A DNA stretch of 52,275 nt from Candidatus Competibacter sp. (lineage in GTDB: Bacteria > Pseudomonadota > Gammaproteobacteria > Competibacterales > Competibacteraceae): the NCBI GenBank assembly GCA_029624815.1, contig JARSSH010000058.1, positions 1 through 52,275 on the forward strand, given 5' to 3'. The position numbers were made by a program, and so were the translations under genes. The notes beneath the pieces are model-generated. The model was given only the letters and a program-made list of their open reading frames with translations. It was not told the DNA's origin and did not search any database. Below are positions 43,267 to 52,275 of the stretch, in pieces; position 1 is the stretch's first letter, and each line of letters starts with the position of its first letter.

Positions 43267-43492
43267 ATGCTTATCTGAATGTAAATGGGAATGTCGTTGA
43301 TGGGTTGGAGGGAATGAACTGTAGTACTTGGGGGAGACGGATTGCGTAATATTTTTATCATAAATCTCGCGGGGATCCGCTACATTTTTAGCGGGCTGGC
43401 CACGTAAGGCGGAACGTGACGATCGGTTCCGGTTTCGAGCGACGGCACCAGTCCCGCCGATCGCCCGGCCGATCCCTCAAGCGTGCGCCGGA

Positions 43493-44269
43493 TCAGCGGC
43501 GGTCGGCGCTTCCCGCCGACCGCCGCTCCGCGTCCAGCAGCGGCCTGAGCAGATCCATCGGCACCGGAAATACGATGGTGGTGTTGTTTTGGATGCCGAT
43601 GTCGTTGAGCGTTTGCAGGTAGCGCAACTGCAGGGCCTGCGGTTGGGAGGCAATGATCGCGGCGGCCTCGCGAATCCGATCGGCGGCCTGGAACTCGCCC
43701 TCGGCATTGATGATCTTGGCTCGCCGCTCGCGTTCGGCCTCGGCTTGGCGGGCGATGGCGCGGATCATGCTTTCGTCGATATCCACATGCTTGAGTTCGA
43801 CATTGGACACCTTGATGCCCCAAATGTCGGTTTCGGCGTCCAAAATATTCTGAATATCCCGATTCAGCTTCTCCCGTTCGGCCAGCATCTCGTCCAGCTC
43901 GTGCTGGCCGAGCACGGAGCGCAGCGTGGTTTGCGCCAGTTGGCCGGTCGCGGCGTAGTAATCCTCGACCTGGATGATGGCGCGCTCGGGGTCGATCACC
44001 CGAAAGTAGATCACCGCGTTGACCTTGACCGAGACGTTGTCGCGGGAGATCACGTCCTGGCTGGGCACGTCCATGACGATGGTGCGCAGATCCACCCGCC
44101 TCATCTGCTGGATGACCGGCACCACGATGATCAGGCCCGGTCCCTTGACCGCCTGAAAGCGTCCCAGAAAAAACACCACGCCGCGTTCGTATTCGTACAG
44201 CACCTTGATCGAGGCGGCAACCAGCACCAGCAGCACCAGCAGCGCGATGAAGAGCGGATTGAAGATCAT
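43493..44269 (-). CDS. Slipin (SPFH/stomatin family) membrane protein
   Basis: This 258-residue protein has an N-terminal membrane segment (about residues 2-22) and an SPFH domain beginning [19 protein letters not shown], then [18 protein letters not shown] long helical part follows ([20 protein letters not shown]). Slipins form large oligomers in membrane microdomains. Its ATG overlaps the stop of the NfeD gene, and this pairing is conserved widely; the NfeD protease can cleave its partner stomatin. A role in membrane quality control is inferred from the family. Confidence 0.93.
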   Translation of the reverse strand: MIFNPLFIALLVLLVLVAASIKVLYEYERGVVFFLGRFQAVKGPGLIIVVPVIQQMRRVDLRTIVMDVPSQDVISRDNVSVKVNAVIYFRVIDPERAIIQVEDYYAATGQLAQTTLRSVLGQHELDEMLAEREKLNRDIQNILDAETDIWGIKVSNVELKHVDIDESMIRAIARQAEAERERRAKIINAEGEFQAADRIREAAAIIASQPQALQLRYLQTLNDIGIQNNTTIVFPVPMDLLRPLLDAERRSAGSADRR

Positions 44270-45705
44270 GACGGTTCCTCTTTGTCGGAATCCAGCGGTT
44301 GCACGAACAGTATCAATCCCTCGCGACCAGCGACCCGAACCCGGTCACCCTGTCGCAACGGCTGGTCGGCGCGGACGATCCAGGATTCGCCGCGAATCCA
44401 CGCCCGGTCATCGTTCGCCATTACCGTGCCCACCGCGCCCAGCAAGGTTTCCGCGCCGCCGACCACCGGCCGGCGGCGCTGCCGGGCGAACAGGGTCGCC
44501 AATCCGATCAGCACCACCGCGCTGGCCAGAGCGAATCCCGCGATCAGTCCGATGGGAATCTCGTAACCGGGACCGGTTTCGTCCCACAGCAGCAGCGAAC
44601 CGGCGACGAAGGCAACGACCCCTCCCAGCCCCAGCGCGCCGAAACTGGGCACGAACGCCTCGGCGATCATGAAGGCCAGACCGAGCAGCAGCAGCGCCAG
44701 ACCAGCATGGTTGACCGGCAGCACCTGAAACGCGAACAGCGCCAGCAATAGGCAAATGCCGCCCAGCACGCCGGGCAACGCCGTGCCGGGATTGGCCAGT
44801 TCGAAGAAAATTCCGTATACCCCGATCAGCAGCAGCACATAGGCCACCATCGGGTGGGCGACCACCGCCAGCAGCCGATTGCGCCAGTCGGGGACGAGGG
44901 TTTCGACAGTCAAATTCCGGGTGGATAGCGTTCGTTTCTCACCGGCAATCTCCACCAGGCGGCCATCGGCTTGTCGCAATAAGTCGGAAACGTCAATGGC
45001 GACCAGATCGATCACGCCTTTTTGCAGGGCATCCTGGGCGCTGAGGCTGGCCGCGTCGGTGACCGCCTGCTCGGCCCATTCCACGTTGCGGCCCCGCAGT
45101 TGGGCCAGCGCACGGATGTAGGCGCGGGCGTCGTTGATCAGCTTGCGCTCCATGTCGGAACCCGCCGGAACGGGTTTGTCGGCGGGCTTCTCGGTGGGGT
45201 TATCGGTGGATGGGTCGGTGGGCTTCGCGGTATCGGGCTTCGCGGCATCGGGCGCTCGGGTTCGATCCCGGTCGGCCGGCCGGCCCGGCAGCGGCAGGCC
45301 ACCGATTCGCACCGGCGTGGCGGCGCCCAGGTTGGTGGCGGGCGCCATGGCGGCGACGTGGCAGGCGTAGAGAATGTAGGTGCCGGCGCTGGCGGCGCGA
45401 GCGCCTTCCGGGGCGACATAACCGATCACGGGTACCGGCGAGGCCAGAATCGCCTGGATGATGTCGCGCATGGAACTGTCCAGGCCACCGGGCGTGTCGA
45501 GTTTGAGAACGATCGTCGCCGCGCCGCGCTCGCGCGCCTGGTCGAGGCCACGCAGGATGAAATCGCGACTGGCTGGACCGACGGCGCCTTGCACCTCCAG
45601 CAGCAATGTCGGACTAGACGCCGGCGCCGCCGCCGCCAGTGCGCTTCCCGTCCATGCCGCCAGCCATGCCAGCACCAGCGCCATCGCCGCTCGCCACACG
45701 CGCAT
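44266..45705 (-). CDS. NfeD-family membrane serine protease (ClpP-class, full-length)
   Basis: This 479-residue protein has a signal peptide and a ClpP/SppA-like protease domain (about residues 30-255). Conserved parts are [18 protein letters not shown] and the serine region [11 protein letters not shown] (about residue 107). Four to five membrane helices follow (about 290-420), and the C-terminal NfeD OB domain contains [18 protein letters not shown] and GDRVRV. Inside the protease domain a Pro/Thr/Lys-rich insertion of about 45 residues is built on DKP/TKP-like repeats. GGAGG precedes ATG 45705. It is coupled to the slipin gene by ATGA. Confidence 0.92.
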   Translation of the reverse strand: MRVWRAAMALVLAWLAAWTGSALAAAAPASSPTLLLEVQGAVGPASRDFILRGLDQARERGAATIVLKLDTPGGLDSSMRDIIQAILASPVPVIGYVAPEGARAASAGTYILYACHVAAMAPATNLGAATPVRIGGLPLPGRPADRDRTRAPDAAKPDTAKPTDPSTDNPTEKPADKPVPAGSDMERKLINDARAYIRALAQLRGRNVEWAEQAVTDAASLSAQDALQKGVIDLVAIDVSDLLRQADGRLVEIAGEKRTLSTRNLTVETLVPDWRNRLLAVVAHPMVAYVLLLIGVYGIFFELANPGTALPGVLGGICLLLALFAFQVLPVNHAGLALLLLGLAFMIAEAFVPSFGALGLGGVVAFVAGSLLLWDETGPGYEIPIGLIAGFALASAVVLIGLATLFARQRRRPVVGGAETLLGAVGTVMANDDRAWIRGESWIVRADQPLRQGDRVRVAGREGLILFVQPLDSDKEEPS

Positions 45706-45786
45706 TCCACAGCCTCCGTCGATCGCCGCGCCCCCTAACAATCATTTTAGACTGCCGGACACGGGCGCGGTGCGGCGATCGCGCGC

Positions 45787-46209
45787 TCAATCTTCCAGCG
45801 CCTCCCGAATCCGGGTCGCCAGTGCTTTGAGTTCCTCGGGGTCGCCGGGTGCGCGACCGTGGGCGCCGGCGCGCTGCCCTTCCCGCATCGGCACAATGTG
45901 GACATGGTAATGGGGCACGGTCTGACCGGCGGCGGCGCCGTTGAACTGGCTGATGCGCATCCCGTCGGGCGCCAGCGCCTTCTGTGCGGCGCGGGCGACA
46001 CGTTGGGTGGTTTTGGTCACGGCCAACAGGTCCGGTTCGGCGATCTCGAACAGGTTGGCGGCGTGTGTCTTGGAAATCACCAGCGCGTGGCCCGGACTGG
46101 CCGGCTGGATATCCATGAAGGTCAGGGTGTGCTCGTCTTCGCAGACCGTGACGGCCGGGATGGCGCCCCGGACGATTTTACAAAAGATGCAGCTTTCGCT
46201 GGAGTTCAT
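45787..46209 (-). CDS. HIT family nucleotide-binding protein
   Basis: This 140-residue protein opens with the zinc-type CIFCKIVRGAIP and has FMDIQPASPGHALVISK. The HIT motif HYHVHIVP is near residue 96. HIT proteins hydrolyse adenosine phosphoramidates or dinucleoside polyphosphates. ATG 46209 has AGGAGG nine bases upstream; the longer reading to 46278 has no support. Confidence 0.94.
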   Translation of the reverse strand: MNSSESCIFCKIVRGAIPAVTVCEDEHTLTFMDIQPASPGHALVISKTHAANLFEIAEPDLLAVTKTTQRVARAAQKALAPDGMRISQFNGAAAGQTVPHYHVHIVPMREGQRAGAHGRAPGDPEELKALATRIREALED

Positions 46210-46292
46210 GCGGCTGGCCTCCTGAACGGCAGGCGGTTGGGCGGAAAAAGGTTTTTCGGGTAGGGGCGGTTCCGGCACGGGGCGAACCCGGT

Positions 46293-47021
46293 TCAGGGCT
46301 GGCGCTCGATCATTCGGATTTCCATGCGCATCACCTCCTTGCCTTTCTTGTGCTGGGCAACCCGCACCGGCAGGTAGCGCAGTTCGGGCGCGAACCAGAA
46401 GGTGGTGATGCGAGTGTTACCGGGTTTGGAATGGCTGACGCGCAGGGCGCGAAGCCGGCCGAGCGGGGTGTCCAGCACCTCCTCGCCCTCGTTGCGGATC
46501 CGGAAGGTTCTGAGTTCGGTCTCCTCCACCAGCGTGTACTGCTCGGGCAGGCGGTCGCGTTGCAAATCCCGCATCACCACCATGTTGAGGCTCAGAGGAT
46601 CCACCACGCCGGGCGACAGCGGCAGCGTGGCCTGTCGCGTACCGCTGCGCGCTTCGACCCGGCCGGCCCGCCAGTCGAAACGCAGTTGCACATCACCGGA
46701 TTTCCCGCCGGTTTCCATCTGCCGTTCGTAGTGGGTTGGCTGAATCCGGTCATCGTGGATTTCCCCGCTGGCCCGTTCGTAAACGCGGGCGGACGCCAGC
46801 AGCGCCACCAAACCGTTGGGGCGAACATCGGAACTCATTCGGTAGCCGCTTGAACCGACCGCGGCCAAGCTCATGACCGCCTCGCCGAGCGAGAATCCCT
46901 GGCCGTACACTTCGTAACGGGCCTGGAAAGGCGCGACGGGCAATCCGTCGCCGACGGCGGAGTTCGAGGAGCCAAGCGCCAGCCCAGCGACCAGCAGGAT
47001 AGTGCGGAACAATCGTTTCAT
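46293..47021 (-). CDS. DUF3108 periplasmic protein
   Basis: This 242-residue protein has a signal peptide (KRLFRTILLVAGLALGSSNS). A beta-rich body typical of DUF3108 follows: PFQARYEVYGQGFSLGEAVM, DRIQPTHYERQM, VVDPLSLNMVVMRDL and TRITTFWFAPELRYLPVRV. The family is periplasmic with unproven function. ATG 47021 is taken as start; ATG 47033, four codons upstream, is also possible. It precedes the HIT gene on the same strand. Confidence 0.87.
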   Translation of the reverse strand: MKRLFRTILLVAGLALGSSNSAVGDGLPVAPFQARYEVYGQGFSLGEAVMSLAAVGSSGYRMSSDVRPNGLVALLASARVYERASGEIHDDRIQPTHYERQMETGGKSGDVQLRFDWRAGRVEARSGTRQATLPLSPGVVDPLSLNMVVMRDLQRDRLPEQYTLVEETELRTFRIRNEGEEVLDTPLGRLRALRVSHSKPGNTRITTFWFAPELRYLPVRVAQHKKGKEVMRMEIRMIERQP

Positions 47022-47136
47022 GCGGCGGCGCATCCTCGCCGGCCCGACGGCCGACAATCGGTTTCAAGGATAACGACCGCGCATGATAGACCAATCCCGG
47101 CGACCGCGGGCCACGGATCGCCGCATTGGGCGGGGT

Positions 47137-47358
47137 TCAGGCTTGCAGTTGGGTGAGCTGGCCGCGGCGTTCGCGCAACAGGGTTTCATAGGCGCGGCTG
47201 AGCGCATGTTCGTAGGCACAGTCGCCGGTCTCACCCATTTCATTCAGACGCGCCTCGAAAAAGGCGATTTCCTGGCGCAGAAAATCGACGGCCCGATAAT
47301 CGGCCATCGGATGGCCGCGGCTTCCCTGGCGGGTGCCCAAGGCAAAATCGGCGTACAT
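47137..47358 (-). CDS. Small hypothetical protein
   Basis: This 73-residue protein is predicted to be helical and soluble, with FLRQEIAFFEARLNEMGETG and YETLLRERRGQLTQLQ as probable helices. GAGGAGA nine bases before the ATG and coding-like composition support a real gene. I do not recognise a family. It lies between the DUF3108 gene and nadC, all on the minus strand. Confidence 0.6.
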   Translation of the reverse strand: MYADFALGTRQGSRGHPMADYRAVDFLRQEIAFFEARLNEMGETGDCAYEHALSRAYETLLRERRGQLTQLQA

Positions 47359-47451
47359 AAGCTGCTTCTCCTCTGTTGTAGTTTTCGCGATCCAATCATA
47401 GCGTAACTCGAATGGGTTAATTCTCTATGACATCGGCATGAAATTCGTGCT

Positions 47452-48282
47452 TCACAAGGTACGGAAGCGCATGGACAGATCGATCGCCCGCACGTCCTTG
47501 GTCAGGCCGCCGATGGAGATGTAGTCGACTCCGGTTTCGGCAATCCCGCGCACGGTATCGAAATTGACGTTGCCGGAGGCTTCCAGCTTGACGCGTCCAC
47601 CCACGATCCGCACCGCCTCGGCCATGGCGGTCAGATCGAAGTTGTCGAGCATGACGATATCGGGCCGGGCGGCGAGCGCCTCTTCCAGTTCGACCCGATT
47701 CTCCACTTCCACTTCGACGGTGACGCCGGGATGCAGGCCACGAGCGGCGGCGATGGCGTTGCCGATCGAACCGGCCGCCATGATGTGATTTTCCTTGATC
47801 AGCACCGCGTCGAACAGGCCGATGCGGTGATTGCGGCAACCGCCACAGCGCACGGCGTACTTCTGCGCCAGCCGCAGGCCCGGCAAGGTCTTGCGAGTAT
47901 CGAGAATGACGGCCTTGGCGCCGCTCACGGCATCGGCATAACGACGAGCCAGAGTGGCGGTACCGGACAGCAATTGCAGGAAATTCAAGGCAGTGCGCTC
48001 ACCGGTCAGCAGAGGACGCGCTGGGCCGCGCAGAGTGCAGAGCAACTGCTCGGGTTCGACACGGTCGCCGTCGGCCGCCCGCCAGTCGATGGCGATACCC
48101 GGATCGAGCTGGCGGAACACGGCATCGAACCAGGCGACGCCGCACAGAATCGCGGTTTCGCGACTGATAACGGTCGCCTCGGCCTGGGCATGCTCCGGAA
48201 TCAGCGCGGCGGTCAAGTCGCCGCCACCGACATCCTCGGCTAGCGCCAGGGCAACATTGGGATTGGGATCGGGCAGAGTCAT
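47452..48282 (-). CDS. nadC: Nicotinate-nucleotide pyrophosphorylase (carboxylating)
   Basis: This 276-residue protein has the NadC signatures [55 protein letters not shown] and [28 protein letters not shown] segment and the terminal [19 protein letters not shown] also fit. It makes nicotinate mononucleotide from quinolinate and PRPP in NAD synthesis. ATG 48282 has GAGGAG six bases upstream. It is divergent from the copper chaperone gene. Confidence 0.96.
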   Translation of the reverse strand: MTLPDPNPNVALALAEDVGGGDLTAALIPEHAQAEATVISRETAILCGVAWFDAVFRQLDPGIAIDWRAADGDRVEPEQLLCTLRGPARPLLTGERTALNFLQLLSGTATLARRYADAVSGAKAVILDTRKTLPGLRLAQKYAVRCGGCRNHRIGLFDAVLIKENHIMAAGSIGNAIAAARGLHPGVTVEVEVENRVELEEALAARPDIVMLDNFDLTAMAEAVRIVGGRVKLEASGNVNFDTVRGIAETGVDYISIGGLTKDVRAIDLSMRFRTL

Positions 48283-48401
48283 GGCGGCTCCTCGGAAAGC
48301 GGTTTTGGCGCAACTATAGCGCAGCGGGGGCGCGGTATCGCGCGGCGAGGCATAAACTATGGGCTTCTTTGAATCACTTTGTCTAAGGAGCAAACAAATC
48401 C

Positions 48402-48899
48402 ATGCGAGCCATTCCCTTCGGCATACTGCTGGCGTTCGGCGCCGCGGCGTTCGCGGCCGATGGCAATCCCCTGCGCATCGAGCAGCCCTGGGCCGCCGAA
48501 ACGCCGCCGGCCGCCCGCGTCGGCGCCGCCTACCTGAGTATCGTCAACGGCGGCGAGGCCGACCGCCTGCTTGGAGCCAAGGCGGAGGTCGCCCGCCACG
48601 TCGAACTGCACCGCACCGCCATGGAAGGCCACATGATGCGGATGCGCCAGGTCGAGGCGCTCGAAATACCGGGCGGCACGACCACCGTGCTGGAACCCGG
48701 CGGCATTCACATCATGCTGATCGATCTGAAGCAGCCGTTGCGCGCCGGCCAAAACGTCCCGCTCACCCTGGAGTTCGAAAAAGCCGGGGCGCTGCAAGTG
48801 CAGGTTCCGATCCGCAGGCGCGAAGAGATGCAACCTTCGACCACACCGCCCATGCACGAGCACAACCATGGCGACGGGCAAAAAATGAAGAGGGAATGA
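48402..48899 (+). CDS. PCu(A)C-type periplasmic copper chaperone
   Basis: This 165-residue protein has a signal peptide (about residues 1-19) and a cupredoxin-like PCu(A)C domain. The copper ligand pattern appears as [12 protein letters not shown] and, about 22 residues later, GGIHIML. The C-terminal tail is rich in His and Met ([14 protein letters not shown]) and could bind extra copper. Such proteins deliver Cu(I) to the CuA site of cytochrome oxidase. No oxidase or Sco gene is in the window. Confidence 0.92.
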   Translation: MRAIPFGILLAFGAAAFAADGNPLRIEQPWAAETPPAARVGAAYLSIVNGGEADRLLGAKAEVARHVELHRTAMEGHMMRMRQVEALEIPGGTTTVLEPGGIHIMLIDLKQPLRAGQNVPLTLEFEKAGALQVQVPIRRREEMQPSTTPPMHEHNHGDGQKMKRE

Positions 48900-48918
48900 A
48901 TCTCCACCGCCCTCGCTT

Positions 48919-49416
48919 TTACTCCGCCCGTTCCAGCACCGCCGCATGAGTACGGCAACGGACGCGCAACGCGGCGGCGAAAGCGGCCAGCGCCGGCCGA
49001 TCCGGGAACCGATGGAGATGGGCGGCACAGCGGCAGTCGGAGGCGCCGAAGCGAAACGGCGGCGGCGCACCGCCCAAATCCTCCCGCAGCACCGTCGCCC
49101 ATAGACATTCGCGACGGATTGGATCGTGGCTGATCCAAACCGCCCGCAAGACGGCGCGACTTCTCAGGTAGTCGATGTGCCAATGCGGCCGGACCGCCGG
49201 TCGGCGGTGATGGGCCAACCGCCCCGCCGCGCCACCCGGCCCGAAGGCGCTGCCGACGTACACCGCCCATCCGGGTTCCAGCCGCAATCGATGGCGCCGG
49301 CCGATCGCGATCTCCTCGGTGACATCGATGCGCAGCAATAGCGCGTAGGTTCCCGCTCCAGCGGCGGATGCCGGCGGCCTCGTGTGCCTCCTCCATTCAA
49401 CGTCGGCTTGTGCCAT
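48919..49416 (-). CDS. DUF123 (GIY-YIG-like) protein
   Basis: This ~165-residue protein has the DUF123 pattern: GTYALLLRIDVTEEIAIGR, then WAVYVGSAFGPGGAAGRLAHH and HWHIDYLRSRA. The GTY and YVGSA segments correspond to the GIY and YIG elements of the nuclease fold. A metal-binding-like CLWATVL and SDCRCAAHLH follow. Similar domains occur alone or fused to endonuclease III. ATG 49416 is preferred over a TTG at 49425. Confidence 0.85.
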   Translation of the reverse strand: MAQADVEWRRHTRPPASAAGAGTYALLLRIDVTEEIAIGRRHRLRLEPGWAVYVGSAFGPGGAAGRLAHHRRPAVRPHWHIDYLRSRAVLRAVWISHDPIRRECLWATVLREDLGGAPPPFRFGASDCRCAAHLHRFPDRPALAAFAAALRVRCRTHAAVLERAE

Positions 49417-49457
49417 TACCGACAATCGCTATCAGTGCGCGGTATCCTCTACTACAG

Positions 49458-49510
49458 ATTATCATTGCTTTTTTAATAACTAATTATTTTATATAGTAAA
49501 TTATATTATC
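49458..49510 (+). promoter_or_regulatory. AT-rich promoter region of the membrane pyrophosphatase gene
   Basis: About 53 bases with very high AT content lie between the divergent DUF123 and pyrophosphatase genes. They contain several TATATT/TATAGT-like hexamers and a TTGCTT at 49465-49470. I cannot single out one promoter. A GCACGGC/GCCGTGC inverted repeat (49520-49551) follows in the leader. Confidence 0.4.
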
Positions 49511-49624
49511 TTCCTTCAGGCACGGCGGTTGCTAGCGACGGTGTGCCGTGCGTTTACGGACGGCGGCGGACCATGTCCGCCCTTGAATATTCACTGCTCA
49601 GGTCGCCATTGAAGGAAGAATTGT

Positions 49625-52180
<2,556 letters not shown>

Positions 52181-52275
52181 GCGGTACTGTTTGCGTTATC
52201 TTCCACTGGTCAGATAAAAAAGCGGTGAAGTCCTAGACTTGCTGGAAAAGTGAAGGAGCGGGATGCATCCTGCCG

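Noticed and set aside
43267-43492. Additional gene between the slipin and NYN genes
   Set aside because: The frames here are antisense or read-through extensions with no start signal or motif. The stretch is taken as the NYN promoter and slipin 3' region.

Overview
This is a roughly 52 kb stretch of GC-rich, densely packed chromosome, with almost every gene on a clear ribosome binding site and many ATGA stop/start overlaps. The gene set (rpoS next to surE, ferrochelatase, a CpsG-type phosphomannomutase, DUF2970, Prc, TrmO, an MscK-like channel) points to a gammaproteobacterium. A fused Sat-CysC, a membrane pyrophosphatase and an aryl-polyene-like acyl ligase would suit an environmental Chromatiales or Competibacter-like lineage, but that finer placement is a guess. 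Most of the window is core housekeeping chromosome rather than an island. No CRISPR array, rRNA operon, intact transposon or prophage is visible.

Left edge (1-1500): an AT-rich end, a short unrecognised minus-strand fragment and the C-terminal third of a tyrosine recombinase lie against the 3' end of a tRNA-Arg(CCG). This looks like the worn edge of an element that used the tRNA as its attachment site. A membrane-anchored cytochrome c5-type protein with its own terminator follows. Region 1.5-13.3 kb: an Atm1-type ABC exporter, a lone GspF-like protein, and a minus-strand train of CorA, TrmO, a PTPS-fold protein, a family-4 glycosyltransferase, a methyltransferase, a KAS III-like protein and ArfB. 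Then come a Rieske protein, an MBL-fold hydrolase, a DUF498 protein and RpoS.

Region 13.5-24.6 kb: SurE, an Smr protein, a glycine-repeat protein, a LysE exporter divergent from its likely MocR regulator, an acyl-AMP ligase with a small hotdog dehydratase, DUF2970, a lysozyme-family protein, Sat-CysC and CpsG. Region 24.7-32 kb: a DUF5682/MoxR ATPase pair, an IS4-type transposase remnant, three secreted proteins in a row (DUF2092, glycine-rich, two-repeat) and a D-2-hydroxyacid dehydrogenase.

Region 32-43 kb: a plus-strand run (hemH, HAD hydrolase, pip, dtd, MscS-type channel, yqhA) meets a minus-strand operon (NYN protein, Prc, DUF815 ATPase). Region 43-52 kb: slipin/NfeD, HIT, DUF3108, nadC, a PCu(A)C copper chaperone, a DUF123 protein and a divergent proton-pumping membrane pyrophosphatase.

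The best candidate for an undescribed system is the tightly coupled cassette PTPS-like / GT4 / methyltransferase / KAS III-like (5313-8691). Two of its four enzyme folds have lost canonical catalytic residues while keeping substrate-binding features. The second candidate is the MoxR-DUF5682 pair, which lacks its usual VWA and SWIM partners here.
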